This document shows, in pieces, positions 1 through 11,640 of a stretch of DNA of 64,000 nucleotides. Position 1 is the stretch's first letter; the number at the start of each line of letters is the position of its first letter. Made by a program: the position numbers and the translations under genes. Under the pieces are notes generated by a model, which did no database searches, was not told the DNA's origin, and saw nothing but the letters and a program-made list of their open reading frames with translations. This stretch comes from Acheta domesticus (Eukaryota; Arthropoda; Insecta; Orthoptera; Gryllidae), in the NCBI GenBank assembly GCA_031308135.1, contig JAHLJT010009436.1, forward strand, positions 215,239,420 through 215,303,419. Direction: 5' to 3'.

Positions 1-420
1 CATTTACTACAAAAACCTGTTACCACCCCAACCTACACCCAACCATTTTCACTAACAAGAACGAATATCACCAATACTTTTGCCAACCAACACACCTATC
101 TCTAGCATCACCAGAACCCTCACCGCAACATGGCAAAGATGCAGTCTCGCCTTCCCGCCATCGCCTGCACCATCTCCATCCTCCTGCCTGGCTATGCTAC
201 TGTACCGCCACGCCGTCCCCCCCCCGCCGCATGTCGCAGCCCTGCGCCACCCAGCCGGCGCCGCCCCAAATAGTTTTATCTCGTTCCGCCTCCGCCGCCG
301 CCTCCTCCGGGGGGCGACCGTGCGTCGCCTCGCGTCGCGCTGGCAAATCCCGACGCAGCGAGTACGATAATTGAATCCGGTATCTCCGAGCGGCCCGTAC
401 GTCACAACCCCAGACACGCA
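1..420. other. GC-rich island with AC-rich left flank
   Basis: The first 120 bases are A/C-rich, and about 125-370 is CpG-rich with runs of CCG and GCCGCC. Open frames cross it on both strands (plus about 80-370, minus about 52-417), but the proteins are Arg/Pro/Gly-rich with no domain, as expected where GC content removes stops. No promoter, splice pattern or gene is recognised. It could be a CpG island of a gene outside the window. Confidence 0.5.
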
Positions 421-2260
421 AATAACGGAAATTCTAACGTCGCATGACGACGTAAATTATGGAGGAGACGCTCCCAGTGTGTCTATTTTTGTTCCCGGAG
501 AAATGGGATGCACGCATCTTCGTAATTTTCATAATGTATCTTGCTTAAAAGTGTCACGTCCCGACCCGCGCCGCTTCGAAAGAAAAGAAGACTTAAGGCG
601 GAGAACCTCCACAAAAAAAGTGAGCGCCAATTTGGTAGCGCAGCGGAAACAAACACGAGCACGGAGCATCGGCATTGGCTGGCGCAAGAGGCCATACAAA
701 ACTTCTGAATAAATTAATATTGATCTATTTAACGTTAAAAAGCGGTCACACTGCATAAAATGAATCGCAATACACAACACAATAGCTTGTCCGGGCACTC
801 GGGTTCCCAAACAAAGATTTCAATGATACTGATAATATACAAAAGAGTGATTACCATATTCAATTCGTGCGTTCTATTTGATATCGTTCGTGTGGGATAC
901 GAAATAAAATCGACCACCGTGAATAAGCGTTCTTCATGCACATCTCCACTCGGGCACGCTTCCCGCCCGAAACCGTAAAAAGGGCAGAGGGAGTGAAATA
1001 GGGGGAGAGAACGGAAAGCAACGCGGAACAATAGACGCCCTTTAAGCCCGACAAGACATGTCAATTAATACATTTCCGTACGACTCATTTTCGTCGGAGA
1101 GCAGATGACGCAATAATTGACGGAGACATTTATAACAAATGCTCTCCGGAGCCATTAAATTTAAGTGGTGTCCAATAAAAGCGACATGGTCCACGAATTT
1201 CGTTAATGAAGAAGAATGTGAGCAACTATAAAAGCATGTCACCGTAGAAACTAGAACGGATTCGTCATGCTGCTTTGGAAGTTGGCGTAGGGGAACCAAT
1301 TAACATGTCAAGAGAACTGAATGTCACTAAGCGGATGCTAACCGATTAAAGTAATGTGCACTTTTTGGCACTGCAGAGAGCAATAAAGAACACCTGCTTC
1401 CGGTCCAAATGGATACAATGATAAATGAAACTGAATGGATACAAAGACATATTTAATTTACAGAAGTTTAAACATTAACGAGGAATGAAAAACTCACAGG
1501 AAGGCCACACACGTAGTTATTTAATTTTAGAAAATCTTGTCTTGCTTCTTCTTATATTTAAGTAATTCTTAGCTAATAGGGTATTCTGTTTTGAATGTAT
1601 CTTTAAATAGTTTTAATCTTCTATTTTCAACTCAAATAATGATAATAATATCTTGTGTTCACCATTCCTTCAAAGAATCTTCATTTGGAGATTACAATTC
1701 CGTATATGTGTTGAAAAAAGTAATGTTCAATCACATAGAAAGAGCTTGAACCACGCAAATTTGAGATAATTAAAATATTGGAATATTATTAAAAACATAA
1801 ATACTATTGTTGTTTTATATTGGAATACAGCGTCCTACTGTTGTGGTTCTAGTTGGGTAAGGCTCGGGCTCCAAAAGCTGAAATTAACTTACGCCTGACT
1901 GAGGCCCTCTCCACAGTGGAGCTTAACGGGTTGCATACTCTTGGAAAATTAACACTTAATCCACTTTCCACTTTCCACTCCCCATTTTCCATTCACATAC
2001 ACAAGAGAACAAACTATTTCTTCAAAGTATATTATTAAAGGAATGATGAAAACGCATTCTATAAAAAAATGTGTGTTTCCTTGAAACACTGCTGAGACAC
2101 CCAAATTCAAAATTTAATTTGTAAGATTCACTTGAAAATTCCTCGAATATTTGACGCAAGTTCCCCAAAATTCTAAAATCAGAATTAGCTATTTTACGAT
2201 ATTCATCTGACATGCCCTTTATTCTGGTAAGAAAGATACATGGTATCTCTCTTTGCGCCA
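421..2260. other. AT-rich non-coding stretch
   Basis: AT-rich DNA with short mononucleotide runs. No frame longer than about 110 codons, no tRNA-like boxes, and no repeat shared with other parts of the window that I could see. Nothing is annotated here. Confidence 0.5.
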
Positions 2261-2960
2261 CAGTCGGAATAACCATATACTCGTAAATACGACTCTCTTC
2301 ATTGCGAAAGCGATTCATCCGAGACCTCACAGCGCACTGGTACGGCATCTCCGCGCAGCATCCGCGTGCGAAGTCCCTGGCAGAAGAACGTGGCTTCGCA
2401 TCGCGGGGCCGGCTCAGACGGCCAGGGCCGCGGCGACTTCCGACCACGACGACGACGCCTGCGGCGGCGGCGGCGGCGGCGGCACGGCACAGCGGGCGCT
2501 CCGCCAGCCCGCGACAAATCAAGATCTGTCAGATTGGCCCTGAAATACGGCCTGTTTTTCCGCAGCGCCCCGACGGACGGGTCTAATCTGCGGCAAATAT
2601 ATTAGAGACGTACGCGCGCCCGCCGCCTTGCGTCTCAGGACGAGAGCACAAGAGTTGGAAGCGCGGGATAAAGGGGGTATCTTGAAATATGAGGGATTTA
2701 TACTTTTATATTATTTATTAATATTCACTCGAGCAACCGCAGATAATGCGGCACATAAGCGGGGGATTTCCCGCGGGAGGGCGTGGCGCGGGGAGGCGTG
2801 GGGGAGGGGGAGGGGCGGAGAGAAGCGGAGGCGTTCCGGCGTACGGCGCTTCTGCCTCGACTGCCACCAATTTCGTTGGCGCTCGCGCCAGATATTTCAT
2901 TTCGTCTCGCCATGGGTTTTGCCGTTTCGTTCACTTCAGTCATTGTTGACGTAATCCTAT
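2261..2960. other. Two GC-rich islands with a GCG triplet array
   Basis: The first island (about 2300-2600) contains a GCG/GGC triplet run at 2457-2483. The second (about 2755-2890) is G-rich on plus. The triplet run explains the poly-Ala, poly-Arg and poly-Gly frames on both strands. No exon signal is seen. The islands are separated by about 150 bases of AT-rich sequence, which is typical of the mosaic in this window. Confidence 0.5.
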
Positions 2961-3840
2961 AAACATCTACAACTTTCCAGAGTATAAAAAAATCAACTTA
3001 TGTGAAATGCTTCCTGACTTCATTGCGGGGGTTTATCATCATTTCGGGGAACAACTTGTAAAAAGTGCCAAAATTTGGGAAGGAAGAAACACGCAAAGCT
3101 CAATTTCACGTTCACTGATTTTCCCGCACAAGACGACTATCTCTGCAATAAAAATGCTTCGATTATGCTCGCATATGATTTTACTTTATTCATCCTCGAT
3201 GAACACAATTTTACTTACATCGCTATTGCTCTTTAAATGAAGATTGTTGTCGTATTGTGCTTCCAATGCCATTAGTTACGCCGGAACGCGTAGCTTGTAT
3301 TTTCACTTAACCACTCTATTAATCGGAATAATCATAATGTTTTTGATAACCACATTCTTACTCAACAGATCTTCATTAGCAGCTAGTTGTAACATGCATA
3401 TACGTGCTCACATCCATCTCCTACCACATTCGATCACACTTCAGTCATTCCCACCTGCACATACTTATGCAATCACAGGTGTTGCAATAAATGTTTCAAA
3501 CTTCTAGGGCAAGCAGAGGGGTAAAAAATGTTCCCTTTTCGACAATGAACATCTATTGGGGAAGTTCCCCACAAAGGAGATATATATGTGTATGCCATCT
3601 ACTGATGCAGTCAAGGATATTTCATGTACCTGTTGAACATATATTCATCTGTTGCCTCAAAATCAGGGGCAGATGTCACACGTATAAATACATATAATTC
3701 CGGTATATTCAATTTCCCATCAGATATATATAAACCAAACGTGTTCATTTTCAAGCCCTCTACTTGCCTTAGAAGTTTGTAACATGTATTTTGAAACACC
3801 TGTACATTTTGACTCCCGTTTTCCTTCCTTTGGGAACGTG
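2961..3840. other. AT-rich non-coding stretch
   Basis: AT-rich DNA with frames up to about 90 codons that lack any recognised domain. Nothing else seen. Confidence 0.45.
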
Positions 3841-4060
3841 CACCTGTTCCGCTCCATCCGTCTACCTCCGCCGCCCGCACTGCGTAGAGCTCTTCGCTGT
3901 CCGCGCCGCCCTCTTGCGGCGCGCGGGGGCGAATGGGAACTTGGCGTGCGTGCGTGCGTGCGGATGCGTGGCGCGGTGCCACGCGTGTCGAGCGCCAAGA
4001 CGTGGGGCCTCGCATGGCTGCCTTGGCGAGCGAGGAACACGGGTCAAATCATCTTCCGAA
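3841..4060. other. Short GC-rich island
   Basis: CpG-rich patch of about 200 bases with a short GCGT tetranucleotide run near 3944-3960. Overlapping frames are open on both strands, with His/Arg/Pro-rich translations typical of non-coding GC DNA. Confidence 0.45.
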
Positions 4061-4975
4061 TTACACCAACTGATACGCCCGACCTGCTATAAATTTTCAG
4101 CGTTCCTGCATCTCCTTTTGGCACTTCTCCTGCTTTGCTAAGTCATACACTTCGTTACATTCAAATAATAAATGTGATGTTCTTTTGCTGCTCCTAAAAG
4201 AAGTTTCCTATTTTTAACAAGTTTCGTATATACGGGTATTTTAATACAATTTATAGCAATGTCTTCTACACTACTTTTAGTAAACATTTATTTAGGAATA
4301 CCAAAGAAATTCGACAAGAGGAAAGTTACGTGCATATTCAAAATTCGGTTTGTATCATAGAAACTAACCATCTTAGAGATCATTAGCAACAATATTTTTT
4401 CATTGCCACTTTCCCATATAATTTACAAAAAGTGAGAAAATTAATACCTCATATTCTTAAAAGAAATGAGAGAAAAGTTTGAGGGGAAAACTAGTGGCTC
4501 ATCCCCCGGTCGTTTTTAGGTTTATTTATATATTTATTCAGAATGTTTGACTTCCACGCGTTTGAAACGTAAATTATTTAATTAAATTATTTGACATCAT
4601 TAATTTGCTTCTAAAATTACCACAGAAAGGGACTTCTTTAACACTGCTTCAACCGCATTCAAGATGCATACATTCATATTCACTTAAACAATATTCTCAC
4701 TATAAAAAGCCTAAACTGTTACTTTAGTCAATTTTGATATAATTGGGTAGATGGAGATTATTAGGGAGAGTGTAGCAATGACGCGAGCGGATTCGTGGGG
4801 AAGGATAAACTGAGTTCCCGATAGTGAAATAATTTGGTTGGAAGATTGGCAAAAACGATTTCATATTCTTTTTATCCCGTCGTTTTATTGCTAGTTTTTT
4901 GTCGAATTTGTTCATTTGGTACAAACCACAGAGAATTTAATGCGCGGCGACGGAATTTATTTTATATTCTATCAA
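4061..4975. other. AT-rich non-coding stretch
   Basis: AT-rich DNA with no frame over 70 codons, no tandem repeat and no tRNA-like box. Nothing recognised. Confidence 0.45.
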
Positions 4976-5000
4976 TTTTCTGGGCAGCTCGGTCGAAGAC

Positions 5001-5171
5001 CGGTGGTCCGGCGGGGCGAAAACCAGCTGATCGGTGCGTTAACCACCACTACGTCCTACGTCCACCACCACTACCAAAGAATAATACGGTGGTCCGGCGG
5101 GCGAAAACCAGCTGATCGGTGCGTTAACCACCACTACGTCCTAGGTCCACCACCACTACCAAAGAACAATA
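5001..5171. repeat. Tandem duplication of an 86-bp unit
   Basis: Two head-to-tail copies, 5001-5086 and 5087-5171, each starting CGGTGGTCCGGCGGG. They differ by one missing G and three substitutions, so the duplication is recent. The unit contains CCAGCTGATCGGTGCGTTAA and a CCACCACCACTACC tail. It sits between an AT-rich stretch and a small GC-rich island (5200-5360). No function is evident. Confidence 0.95.
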
Positions 5172-5400
5172 CGTCCGTGACACAAAACGTGAATACATTA
5201 GAGGGGACGCCCCGGGCGCCGTTTCGGAATCCGTGACGCGCCGCACGGCCCCACCTGCTCGGCCACTCCCGAGTCTTCGACTGCCCCTCACACCGCCATC
5301 CGTCCGTGGCGTGCGTCAACGACCCACTTCCACGCGGGTCATCCACGTGCTGAAGGCACGGGGTGGCGCCACGGAGAGCAATCGAGATTGGAAGATCCTG
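5172..5400. other. Short GC-rich island
   Basis: CpG-rich patch following the 86-bp duplication. No frame, box or repeat that I can assign. Confidence 0.4.
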
Positions 5401-5798
5401 CTGTTCGATTAATTAAATAAACCGGCAAGCCAGTGGGAGAAGGGGGGGGCGCGTGTTTCACTCGTTGAAAGGGAGAAAAGTTCTGGTATAAGGCATTTCC
5501 ATGGAAGCTGTTCGTGCACGCCTCGAGTGAAACATGAAAGGCTGTAAAATATATACAATAAACGGTACATCGCCTTTATGAAGAGAAGTGAATGAATACC
5601 ATGATTGAAAGTGACACGAGATAAAACCGAACAGATATGTTTTGCGACGAGAATTTCTCCTTCTGGCAAAACAGTCGTTGAACAGAAACAGGCTCATTCT
5701 ACACGGACCGATAAATAAGGAGACTCGCACTATAATTTAATAATAGGCTTAGTTTCATACTTGCAGAGCTGATTATATACGTTTCCTTTTGTAATGAC

Positions 5799-5803
5799 AT
5801 GTG

Positions 5804-5869
<66 letters not shown>

Positions 5870-5913
5870 TATATACACACACGCACACGCACACGCACAC
5901 ACACACACACACT
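5799..5913. repeat. Compound TG/TA/CA microsatellite
   Basis: A GT run passes into an interrupted TA run and then into a CA run with CG interruptions. The GT and AC ends are complementary, so the block is roughly self-complementary and could extrude as a hairpin. The 60-70 codon frames here (Cys-Val, Tyr-Ile repeats) are products of the dinucleotides and not genes. Flanks at 5401-5798 and 5914-6300 are AT-rich with nothing recognised. Confidence 0.97.
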
Positions 5914-6313
5914 GCCACGCCTTTTTTCATTCATTCGCTTAGATAACGCCACGAACTTTAATACACTCAGGCGGACTTCCCTTCACACATACATAATCTA
6001 ATTGAAAACCGAATTTAGAAGTTGTTTCCCACCATAAGGATGGGATATCATCTCCCTCCATCAATGGCACTTAATCATATCTGAATGGGATTCGAGAAAA
6101 CCTTACAAGATTCGAAGTACTAACGTGTATTCTTTTTATTACATTAGTAACATTCTCCTCGCATTATTTAGTTCCATCAAAATATATTTCCAGTTGTATT
6201 AAAAATTATGATCTCGCGAATGATGCTCTTTTCTCATATTCGCACTGCATCGTCCTCTAACTCAACAAGGGCGCATACATACACACACAAGCACATACAC
6301 ATATATAAATGCT

Positions 6314-6422
6314 AGAATTTCAAGGATAAAGAGGTATCAACCACAACAGTAGAGTAAAATTTTTAATGTGTAGAAATTTTAGCCTACTATTGTGGTTGAT
6401 ACCTCTTTATCCTTGAAATTCT
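6314..6422. repeat. Near-perfect 109-nt inverted repeat (hairpin)
   Basis: Arm 6314-6352 pairs with 6384-6422 over 39 positions with one C/A mismatch. After a 2-by-2 internal loop the pairing resumes for 8 bp (6355-6362 with 6374-6381), leaving an 11-nt terminal loop (6363-6373). The arms include GATAAAGAGGTATCAACCAC. A single-stranded transcript of either strand would fold into a pre-miRNA-sized hairpin. The arms match no microRNA I know. Alternatives are a small foldback element or a recent inverted duplication. No clear target-site duplication is visible. Confidence 0.93.
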
Positions 6423-6430
6423 TTCATGGA

Positions 6431-6735
6431 GTACCACAAGATCCCCGCTGCCACCACAGAATTTATAAATAAATGCATTCACAGACACAAACATGCAGAG
6501 GGAGTGTCAAAAATCGACCGTTCCGAGACGGTTAATCCACAGGTTTCGGGTTGCTCAACGCGCGGGCCCGAACCGCAGCGACGGCCACCGCCACCGCATC
6601 GACAGCCCGGCAGCGGCGGCGGTGGCGGCGGTGGCGGCGGCGGCGGGCGCCGCGGAGGCGGTGGCGTGAGGCGCCGCGGCGGCTGCCCGCAGTTCCCGGT
6701 ACCCGGAGGTCACGCGGACCACGTGACCTTCCGCG

Positions 6736-6770
<35 letters not shown>

Positions 6771-6990
6771 GCGCCCGGTCGGCGCCTTTTTACGCCCCCG
6801 ACTCAAAACACTGCCATATCCGGAGCGAGGCGTGCGTTTTTGCTCTCGTTTCTACGTTTCTTATGGGCGTGACAACGACCCCCCCCCCGGTCCGTCGTTC
6901 GAATTGTCCGGCGGTTGTTTCGTTGGCGCGTGGCACGTCAGCGGTACAACGGGAAGAAATGTGCATAAATAGTCACGAGAAACGGACTTT
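6431..6990. other. GC-rich island with opposed GGC and GCC arrays
   Basis: The CpG-rich island holds a GGC/GGT triplet run at about 6611-6650 and a complementary GCC run at about 6737-6765, so the two arrays are inverted relative to each other. Frames of 148 aa (plus, 6426-6872) and 165 aa (plus, 6551-7048) cross it and are poly-Gly, poly-Pro or poly-Arg. Three overlapping low-complexity frames on each strand argue against coding. Confidence 0.75.
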
Positions 6991-8860
6991 TGAGAAATCG
7001 TCGGGATTGCTGATGACCCGCATAGCTCTGCTAGTCTCGGTGTTTTAAAACTATAAATTATTAAATCTAATGCTTTCAAATAGACCAATCACTTTCATCA
7101 ATAATTATTTCTCGTTAGCAAACTAAGAGTTTCCTAACACACAAAAGAGAAATTAATTTACAATATAGTTTTCCAATCGCTGTCTTGAAAATCATATCCT
7201 AGCAATGTCTGCCTTCTAAATCAATTACACCGAGAAAACTACAATCTGTATGTGGTTACAAATGAAAATCTATTCTTCCCTTGATAACAATTAGTGAAAT
7301 TTCTTTATCTTTTGCGATCGCGTAAATACTCCTCTGAGCAATCTAGCAAATGCTGCAGTATATGCTACTTCCTTTTCATAAAATCTACATGCGTAATAAA
7401 ATCACACTCAAGGCTCCTATATTCATTCAAAGTGAATATACCGAAAGTTAATAAAGCACAACATTCTCGCAACAAATATTTTGTCTGTCACCTCGGAGCA
7501 CAAGAGAACTTTGCAACCAAAGCGAGAGCGAATTACCCCATTTGTGGATCACGCTTGGAAAGATGGATAATCGAGTGTACATCCATGCAACATGCAAAGA
7601 GCTCAGTAAACTAATAGTGGCCACTAAAAGTGTTCTCTTTATTTTGCAGTAACACAGTTTATATCATAATCCGAGAACATCAGATTATAGCCTCCGTACG
7701 GAAATCTCTGTTCTCTGCGGGCTAAAATCACAACGCTGGATAAATCATCAGGGAGAGCCTGGGTGGGAAACGTGAAATTTTACAGCCGGGATTTTGCGTG
7801 CTGTGTTCATGTTTCAAGTCTGTAGTTTTATGCTCACAATAAGTCGCAAATATAATGCATTATAATCTGTTTTTAGTATCTGCAATGTATTTTGATGTAG
7901 CGTATGTTACGGCCGGAGTAATAATACATTTTTAACTTCTGAGATCTGCACATCTAAAGGTAAAACAAATTAATAATTAAAACGAGGTCTCAGAAATACA
8001 ATTGTTCTATTTTGTTGAATATTTAATGATGTAAAATACTCGCAAGCCAAGAATTTAAATTTCTGAATTTGGTTAGCATTCATGCCAAGCTAACGAATAA
8101 ATGTCTATGGAATATTAAGTATTTTCACGAAAATTATAGATAAGAGGGTTAGGGATCTGCTTTCTAGGACAATCAATAAATACTTCTACGAAACGATCTG
8201 GCAAACGATCACTACAAACGCTTCTAACTAAAAGCAATGACTTCACTAAAATTCTAAATAAAGTATATAAATGACTAAAGGTACCAGAAACGTAATACTT
8301 CCTATTTTCGATATCGAATAGCTGGAAATTCTGAATACCCATTAGAAAGATATTCGTGGTATTGAAAGTGCCACGAATATCTCTTGCTTTACTACATCCG
8401 CATATCACGAGCTTACAAGTTGGAGCAAGAGTAGATGAACATACGAGTAAGCAATTAAAACAGTAAGATTCATTTTAAAGAAAGGAACATAAACACAGCG
8501 AAATCTCTGTCAGAAAGTGACGAAGATGATAAAATGAATAGAGAAAACAGGCGAATCAAGCAGAATAATTAACAGTAAAATGTACGAGATGACTCGAAAG
8601 AAAAATACTAGGTAGTAGGAAAAAAGAGAAAAAATAAATTGTATCAATTACGCGATACGAAGACTCAAACAGAATGTAGATAAACTGAGAAGAAGTAAAT
8701 GACGGGGAAGGAGTAAGGAAGGGATACAGCGTTTATGAAATGAAAGACGAAAAAATAAAAGAGCATAGAACAGAGAGGAAAGGGGGCACCCAAATAATAA
8801 TGAAGAAGGAGGTGGACGAGAGAGAAGTGAATTGTGGGGGTCGAGAAAGTTACAACAGCA
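6991..8860. other. AT-rich non-coding stretch
   Basis: Long AT-rich interval with no gene, SINE head or tandem repeat recognised, apart from the small perfect hairpin at 8348-8382 listed separately. The last 300 bases are purine-rich and lead into the G-rich minisatellite. Confidence 0.45.
8348..8382. repeat. Perfect 12-bp inverted repeat
   Basis: AGATATTCGTGG at 8348-8359 is followed after 11 nt by its exact reverse complement at 8371-8382. There is no T-run after it to suggest a terminator-like role, and no adjoining gene. It may be an operator-like palindrome or chance. Confidence 0.8.
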
Positions 8861-8959
8861 CGTAGGAGAATGAGTGAACTGAAAGGACCGACGGCTCGGC
8901 GGTGAGCGAGCGGGGCGTTAGTGACGAGGGAGCGGTGCGGGAGCGAGACAGGAGCGAGG

Positions 8960-9365
8960 CAGGAGTGGAATGGAAGCAACGAGAGAGCGGGGCGGGCGAA
9001 GAGGGAGCGGGGTGGGGGCGATGAGGGAGTGGAACGGGAGCAACGAGAGAGCGGGGCGGGGCGAAGAGGGAGCGGGGTGGGGGCGATGAGGGAGCGGGGC
9101 GGGGGCGATGAGGGAGCGGGGCGGAGGTGATGGCGGAGCGGGGCGGGGGTGATGGCAGAGCGGGGCGGGGCGATGAGGCAGCGGGGCGGGGGCGATGAGG
9201 GAGCGGGGCGGGGGCGATGAGGGAGCGGGGCGGGGGTGATGGCGGAGCGGGGCGGGGGCGATGACGGAGCGGGGCGGGGGTGATGAAGAAGCGGGGCGGG
9301 GCGATGAGGGAGCGGGGCGGGGCGATGAGGGAGCGGGGGCGAAGGCGATGAGGAAGCGGGCAGAG
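8960..9365. repeat. G-rich minisatellite, about 22-bp unit
   Basis: Roughly eighteen degenerate copies of a unit close to GATGAGGGAGCGGGGCGGGG (about 22 bp), with unit-length variation. It is G-rich on plus. Because the unit length is not fixed modulo three, long frames are open on the minus strand in all phases (274, 284 and 255 aa). All are Pro/Ala/Ser/Arg repeats such as APLPHRP and are artefacts of the array. Runs of four or five G make quadruplex formation plausible. Confidence 0.93.
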
Positions 9366-9850
9366 CGAGCACGGAACGGGACGGGAGTGAGGAGGGTGCG
9401 AGGAGAGCGCGAGGAGCGAGCAAATAAGGAGCGAGGCGGGTGCAATGCAACAGCAAGGATGGAGCGGGACGAGACCGCAGAGGGAGCACCGCGGGAGTGA
9501 GAAGTGAGCAGGCAGGGAGCGTGGCGGTCGTGGGGTGGGCGCGGGGCGGGCGCGGCGACGCGTCGCAGCCAGACGGCCGGCCGCCAGGGCGCGCGTGCGG
9601 CCCCGCAGGTCAGGCGATCGCCGCCGGTTCCCGGAAAACGGCCCTCGCTTCCGGGGCCCGTGTCGATACCACCGCCTGACGTCACTTTTCCTCCCCCCGC
9701 CCACCCCCTCGGACTGTCACCAAGCCCGTGCGGCCTTGTTTTGGTCGTCCTCTCCCACCGCGCCCTCTTTCCCTCTTCCTCTCCACCGCCCGGGCCTCGC
9801 GCGGTGTCCCTCGCACTCGGGTCGCCACGCGCTATTAGGAGCTGTAAATA
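9366..9850. other. GC-rich island downstream of the 22-bp minisatellite
   Basis: G-rich to about 9560, then C/T-rich to about 9850. CpG is frequent throughout. Frames on both strands are low complexity. No recognised gene. Confidence 0.45.
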
Positions 9851-9870
9851 GGTCGTTTCGAAAATCGGTA

Positions 9871-9918
9871 GTTAAATTAATTGGCGGTTAAATTTATCGA
9901 CGGTTAAATTAACTCCGG
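9871..9918. promoter_or_regulatory. Three GTTAAATT motifs at exact 16-bp spacing
   Basis: GTTAAATTAATTGGCG at 9871-9886, GTTAAATTTATCGACG at 9887-9902 and GTTAAATTAACTCCGG at 9903-9918 lie head to tail. The cores contain TTAATT, TTTAT and TTAA, the sort of AT-rich site bound by homeodomain or similar factors, and the array sits on the edge of a GC-rich island. It is either a short 16-bp tandem repeat or a clustered binding site. No binding is demonstrated. Confidence 0.4.
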
Positions 9919-9929
9919 GGATTAAACAT

Positions 9930-10190
9930 AGGTGGAATTGCGCCAAAAACAAAGACCTCCGCACTCAATGAGGAGGATTGCGAGCGCGCGCCGCGGAGCC
10001 TTTAATGCGGCGGACAATCCGATACCGCGCGCAAGATCAGTTCCACACCGCCCCCGCGGGGCGCTGTGGGCGAAAGAAGAGGGGTGCGGGGCGGGACGGT
10101 CGCAACGGGGAGGAGGGATTAGAAAGAGGAGGAGAACTTTCGTTGCGGCGGGCGTCAAAAGGCGTTTGCGAGACCTGAACCCACAAGAGG
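9930..10190. other. GC-rich island
   Basis: CpG-rich patch of about 250 bases. Frames of 66-93 codons cross it without any domain. Nothing further recognised. Confidence 0.4.
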
Positions 10191-11180
10191 ATTCAAATGC
10201 AATGTTTAATTAATTTGAAAGGCAACACACACAACAGAACGCAATCTGTGGGAACGCATTCAAATGTCCAAATCCAACAGAAGAGAGAAATAACGTGCGT
10301 GCTCTTGTTCATACTTCAGTCATGAAGACAAACAGATAAAGAAGCTTTTCAAATAATGTAACCTTGGGCGTACGGTTGTATCGATATGTGATTTATTTAG
10401 ATATTGCAGCTCTCATCCAGAACCATTTGGGAACTGTGCGTTAGTAAATATGAACATTTTATGTTAACATTTCACTAGAGCAAACCTCAAATGGAATATG
10501 AAAAATACTATTTTGTCTTTCCAGTAAGTTTATAGACAGCTTTTCTTTCTGTGTGATCAATTATGTATGCATCAAACCACATTTCATCCTTTTAGAAACC
10601 TCTGTGAATATATATATTTTTTGAAAAATTGAATTCACAAACGGAATTGGAAAACAGTGGCAAACGGACATCCTCAAAAAATTCGTGTACTATATCGTAC
10701 ATAATGTAAAAGGCAAGATAGAAGAACGAATAAAATTTAATTTTTGTCAAATCATAAATTAAACATTAGTACATAAATTAAGACAAACTGCACATACAAT
10801 TTATGAATCAATAATGAAGTTAAAAATACCTTGATTTTCCCCGACACAGTAAATATTTTCTCGTTGAAATTAGGTGCAACTTAACGAGTAATACTGCATC
10901 ACAACCGAGTATTTACGAACCGAATTACCACATGAAACCGCCAAACGGATAATCGGCACTGTGTGTTCGCATGCCTTCACCCGCCACCGCCTCCGGCATC
11001 GCCAGTTCTCCAGCCCGCGGCAGTCGGGTCGGTAACCGCAAGTTTTAAATTAAAACCCAAGCGTTGTTGACTCTGATTTAATGAAAATGAAGCGATGTTT
11101 CCCTTAAGGCTACTCATTTGAGGCTGCGTATCATATGTCACGAGGATGACAAGCTAATCAGAAAGCGAACATTCGAAATA
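10191..11180. other. AT-rich non-coding stretch
   Basis: AT-rich DNA with one small GC-rich patch at about 10975-11040. No frame of note, no repeat found. Confidence 0.45.
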
Positions 11181-11640
11181 TAAACCGCGTTGTAGCTGCC
11201 GCTGTCACGCGCCGTTCGGGAGGGTGCGCTTTCCGGGAGGAAAAAAAAAAAAAAAAAAAGAAGAAAAAAAAGTGAAACTGAAAAGCGCTCGGGGGCGATA
11301 TCGAGCTATCGAGATTTATCGACGAAACGGCCTGGAGCGTTTGGGCCGCGTGCCCTGGGCTGGAGCGGTGTAGAGGGGTGGGGTGGTGAAGAGGGTGGGG
11401 GGCTGAGGAGGGCGTAGGGGGGCGAGACGGCGCCGGCGCCAGCGCTTTGCCGGACGCAAAGCTGTTGGAAACGACGCCCGGAGTCGTCGGTGCGCTGCGA
11501 GGAGGGGGGGGCGGAAGGGGGCGGGGCGGCCGAGCAGGGCGCGGAGGACGGTGACAGAGGCGACAGACGTGGTGGCAGCGCCGGCGGCCAAGCCGGAAGT
11601 GGCCGCGAGGCACAGTGGGCAAAGGAGAGATTTTAAGCAG
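11181..11640. other. G-rich island with an A-rich tract
   Basis: An A-rich tract (about 11241-11271) precedes a G-rich, CpG-rich block to about 11620 with many GGGG runs on plus. The minus-strand frames (154 and 109 aa) are poly-Phe over the A tract and Pro/Arg-rich elsewhere, so non-coding is the better reading. Confidence 0.5.

Noticed and set aside
8665..9704. Three 255-284-aa minus frames
   Set aside because: Overlapping frames reading the same 22-bp minisatellite in different phases; Pro/Ala/Ser/Arg repeats only.
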